From: Halobacteriales archaeon QS_5_70_15
GTDB taxonomy: Archaea > Halobacteriota > Halobacteria > Halobacteriales > Haloarculaceae
Reading direction: 5' to 3'
Length of the DNA stretch: 7,895 nucleotides
Assembly (NCBI GenBank): GCA_003022005.1
Contig: PXRQ01000023.1
Location: 1-7,895, forward strand
The position numbers and the translations under genes were made by a program. Position 1 is the stretch's first letter. Every line of letters begins with the position of its first letter. Under the pieces are notes generated by a model. The model searched no databases and was not told the origin of the DNA. It was given only the letters and a program-made list of their open reading frames with translations. This document shows, piece after piece, positions 6,113 to 7,895 of the stretch.

Positions 6113-6592
6113 TCACTCCACGACGTCCTCGACGGTCCGGAGCGCGTCCGGGCCGTCGCGGCGGTTCACGGCCACGAGGAGGACCCCGTCGGTCGCCCCG
6201 GCCGCGCCGACGGCGATCCCCTCGGCGTCGAGCCGGGCGAGGGCGTACCCGAGCGTCCGGGGGTCGACGCCGTCACCCGTTGCGGTGATGCCGGTCAGAT
6301 CCCCGCCGCCCGGCGCGAGGAGGGTGTCGGCGACCCGGAACAGCGCCTCGTCGGGGTCGTCAGTCGGGCCGAGTCCCGAGCGCATGTTCACCCGCGTCCG
6401 TCCCTCCGGGGAGGGTCGCTCGTAATCGGGGAGGTCCTCCGCGTAGCGCCGGAGTGCGGCGGCGACGGGCTCCTCCTCGCCGACGTCGAGGAAGCGGGCG
6501 GCGGCGGTGTAGTTCACACAGCCCGCGCGGAGGGCGTCGCGGAGGAACGGGTTCGCGCGGACGGCACGGCGGGTCTCGGCGGCGACGGTCAT
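6113..6592 (-). CDS. DUF7523-like small haloarchaeal protein
   Basis: A 159-residue soluble protein. The first half (residues 1-60) is helical and conserved-looking: MTVAAETRRAVRANPFLRDA, then NYTAAARFLDVGEEEPVAAALRRYAEDL. A linker follows, and then an alternating strand/helix second half (GDLTGITATGDGVDPRTLGYALARLDAEGIAVGAAGATDGVLLVAVNRRDGPDALRTVEDV) that looks like an ACT-type ligand-binding fold. I associate this layout with the haloarchaeal DUF7523 family; its function is unknown, though a regulatory role would fit an N-terminal helical part plus ACT-like part. The ATG at 6592 begins the recognisable domain and has GGGCTTTCCC (minus strand, 6625-6616) at the promoter distance. An upstream in-frame ATG at 6721 would add 43 residues without family character, so I did not use it, although a CTTTCAG box does precede it. 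Confidence 0.7.
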   Translation of the reverse strand: MTVAAETRRAVRANPFLRDALRAGCVNYTAAARFLDVGEEEPVAAALRRYAEDLPDYERPSPEGRTRVNMRSGLGPTDDPDEALFRVADTLLAPGGGDLTGITATGDGVDPRTLGYALARLDAEGIAVGAAGATDGVLLVAVNRRDGPDALRTVEDVVE

Positions 6593-6615
6593 GGAGTGGG
6601 AAGTGTCCCCCTCGA

Positions 6616-6625
6616 GGGAAAGCCC
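6616..6625 (-). promoter_or_regulatory. Possible TATA-like box of the DUF7523-like gene
   Basis: The minus strand reads GGGCTTTCCC, 24-33 bases before the ATG at 6592. The perfect palindrome CCCTCGAGGG (6609-6618) overlaps its downstream edge and could be an operator, but this is weak. Confidence 0.3.
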
Positions 6626-6741
6626 ATCGGTGGCGATGGGACGGACCGGACGGAGCAGTCGAGGGGCAGTGTTAGGGGAGTCGGAACGGGCCGGGGAGAC
6701 CACCTCGAAAGTCCCGCCCATGCCGGCTGCTCAACCGTCGC

Positions 6742-6766
6742 GGGTGGGACTGAAAGGGGCGGGCGG
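6742..6766. repeat. Haloarchaeal dispersed repeat with TGGGACTGAAAGGGG core
   Basis: The core at 6745-6759 nearly matches 2625-2640 (TGGGAGTGAAAAGGGG). From memory, this kind of GTGGGACTGAAAGGGGC string recurs in intergenic DNA of many haloarchaeal genomes. On the minus strand it reads CCCCTTTCAGTCCCA and can supply a leftward TATA-like box (CTTTCAG). Confidence 0.5.
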
Positions 6767-6778
6767 TTACGGGAACCC

Positions 6779-6890
6779 CGGCGACGGTGAGCCGAGCGAA
6801 GCGAGGCGAGCGACGCTGGACGAAGGAGCGAGTCCAGCGGAACAAGCACGCGAGCGAACCGAGCGCGCGCAGCGAGCCGCGCGACCGTAG
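6779..6890. repeat. AGCGAG-rich low-complexity intergenic repeat
   Basis: A purine-skewed tract of GAGCGA, GCGAGC and GAACCGAGC units. It contains an exact stem-loop: CGCTGGAC (6814-6821) and GTCCAGCG (6832-6839) around a 10-base loop. The two ends are also loosely complementary (GACGGTGAGCC near 6783, and GGCT/ACCGT-type complements near 6870-6890). The same kind of sequence starts this window inside the cupin gene. Such tracts are common between haloarchaeal genes and give spurious open frames. Confidence 0.55.
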
Positions 6891-7010
6891 CTGGGGTTGC
6901 CGACTCCGCCGGTAACCGATACCGCGGCGGCGGTGCCGCCACGCAGGCCGGGGCTTTCGAGACGGTACAGTTCGTGGTCGTGCAGGCATCCCGAAACCCC
7001 CGAACGAAGC

Positions 7011-7018
7011 TCATAAGG
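7011..7018 (+). promoter_or_regulatory. Probable TATA-like box of cbiX
   Basis: TCATAAGG lies 24-31 bases before the ATG at 7042. The GGAG just after it is too far from the ATG to serve as a ribosome binding site, so a leaderless transcript is likely. Confidence 0.5.
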
Positions 7019-7041
7019 AGAGCAGACACCTTCCCTCACGC

Positions 7042-7895
7042 ATGACCGACCAGGCGCTCCTCATCGTCGCCCACGGCTCGCACCTCAACCCCGAATCGTC
7101 GACGCCGACCTACCGCCACGCCGACACCGTCCGGGACTCGGGCGCGTTCGACGAGGTGGTCACCGCGTTCTGGAAGGAGGAGCCGTCGTTCCGCGAGGCG
7201 CTTCGGACGGTCGACGCCGAGGAGGTGTACGTCGTCCCGATATTCGTCTCGGAGGGGTACTTCACCGAACAGGTCATCCCCCGCGAACTCCGGCTGGAGG
7301 AGTGGGACGTCGCGGAGTGGGATTCGGACGGCACCTCCGCGTCACACGCCACGCTCCGCGCGACGGACGTCGACGAGACCGTCCACTACTGCGGCCCCGT
7401 CGGGACGCACGACGCGATGACGGACGTCATCGTCCGTCGGGCCGAGTCGGTGACGGGCGACCCCGACGTGGGCGAGGGGTTCGGGCTCGCGGTGGTGGGT
7501 CACGGCACCGAGCGCAACGAGAACTCCGCGAAGGCGATCCAGTACCACGCCGACCGCATCGCCGAGTCCGGCCGGTTCGACGAGGTGATGGCCGTGTTCA
7601 TGGACGAGGATCCCGAGGTGGACGACGTCGCCACCCTCTTCTCGACCGACGACGTCGTCGTCGTCCCGCTGTTCATCGCCGACGGCTTCCACACCCAGGA
7701 GGACATCCCCGAGGACGTGGGGCTAACCGACGACTACCGCGAGGGGTACGACGTGCCCGCGGAGGTCTGCGGCCGGCGCATCTGGTACGCCGGTGCCGTC
7801 GGCACGGAGCCGCTGATGGCCGACGTGGTGCTGGAGCGTGCGGCCGAGGCGGGCGCGGACGTCGGCGACGCCATAGAGCGGGTCCGCGAACGGAC
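7042..7895 (+). CDS. cbiX: Sirohydrochlorin chelatase CbiX, two-domain type (3' end outside window)
   Basis: The frame is open from the ATG to the window edge, 284 codons. CbiX inserts cobalt (or a related metal such as iron or nickel) into sirohydrochlorin, an early step of anaerobic cobalamin or siroheme synthesis in the cytoplasm. Two tandem CbiX domains are visible. Domain 1 starts LLIVAHGSHLNPESS with His11, followed by YVVPIFVSEGYFTEQVIPREL. Domain 2 starts LAVVGHGTERNENSAKAIQYHADRI with His154, followed by VVVPLFIADGFHTQEDIPEDVG with His217. The spacing is identical (11 to 74, 154 to 217), so the halves arose by duplication, but domain 1 has Phe74 where domain 2 has the second chelatase His. 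Archaeal CbiX-S proteins are single domains of about 130 residues that act as dimers; this long form resembles haloarchaeal members. Other cobalamin genes may follow beyond the window. Metal preference cannot be read. Confidence 0.92.
   Translation, partial: MTDQALLIVAHGSHLNPESSTPTYRHADTVRDSGAFDEVVTAFWKEEPSFREALRTVDAEEVYVVPIFVSEGYFTEQVIPRELRLEEWDVAEWDSDGTSASHATLRATDVDETVHYCGPVGTHDAMTDVIVRRAESVTGDPDVGEGFGLAVVGHGTERNENSAKAIQYHADRIAESGRFDEVMAVFMDEDPEVDDVATLFSTDDVVVVPLFIADGFHTQEDIPEDVGLTDDYREGYDVPAEVCGRRIWYAGAVGTEPLMADVVLERAAEAGADVGDAIERVRER

Larger units (their letters stand above)
6593..7041. other. 449-base divergent intergenic region with repeats
   Basis: It separates the minus-strand DUF7523-like gene from plus-strand cbiX. 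From left to right it holds the DUF7523 promoter region, a TGGGACTGAAAGGGG-type repeat, an AGCGAG-rich low-complexity tract, a small GC hairpin (GGCGG 6929-6933, CCGCC 6936-6940) and the cbiX promoter. I saw no convincing gene or tRNA; open frames across it are compositional. Confidence 0.55.

Noticed and set aside
5046..6425. Plus-strand open frame of 459 codons
   Set aside because: It overlaps cysS, the DUF6498-like gene and the DUF7523-like gene in shadow frames and is highly basic.
6113..6721. 43-residue N-terminal extension of the DUF7523-like protein
   Set aside because: The extra residues are low-complexity and unlike the family; the ATG at 6592 begins the conserved part, though a box upstream of 6721 leaves slight doubt.
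6767..7039. Minus-strand open frames of 90-146 codons in the repeat region
   Set aside because: They translate the AGCGAG repeat and lack conserved motifs; similar spurious frames are typical of this repeat type.
1..7895. CRISPR array, insertion sequence or toxin-antitoxin pair
   Set aside because: No regularly spaced direct repeats, transposase motifs or small overlapping gene pairs were seen.

Overview
The window looks like haloarchaeal (class Halobacteria) chromosome. It is very GC-rich, its proteins are acidic, and most starts have an AT-richer TATA-like box 24-33 bases upstream with no Shine-Dalgarno site, the usual layout for leaderless haloarchaeal transcripts. Most genes fall in families that I recognise mainly from haloarchaea (DUF6517-like lipoprotein, DUF6498-like membrane protein, DUF7523-like protein, two-domain CbiX). 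The genus cannot be read from the sequence.

Layout, left to right. (1) The 3' end of a cupin gene (1-218, +). (2) A solitary TctA/DUF112-type membrane permease (345-1598, +). (3) Convergent with it, a CorA magnesium-transporter pseudogene (1615-2607, -). It carries an in-frame amber codon, a one-base deletion and a loss of roughly 40 codons, and its N-terminus is fused in frame to a small two-helix membrane protein. (4) A compact palindrome-rich stretch (2693-2851). (5) A secreted lipoprotein gene (2851-3501, -) 79 bases downstream of cysS (3581-5068, -), the only clear housekeeping gene. (6) Divergent from cysS across 122 bases, a five-helix DUF6498-like membrane protein (5191-5859, +). (7) A convergent gap, then a small DUF7523-like gene (6113-6592, -). 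(8) A 449-base gap with haloarchaeal low-complexity repeats (6593-7041). (9) The 5' part of a sirohydrochlorin chelatase gene, cbiX (7042 to the window end, +).

The genes do not form one pathway. Orientation changes often and each gene appears to have its own promoter, so this is mostly ordinary chromosome with independent units.

The best candidate for something undescribed is non-coding. Between the lipoprotein stop and the CorA-fusion promoter lie four degenerate copies of a motif of about 34 bp, arranged as two adjacent palindromes (out-facing pairs). It could be a multi-site operator, a structured RNA or a small mobile or REP-like element. Nothing else in the window suggests a defence, mobile or biosynthetic system.
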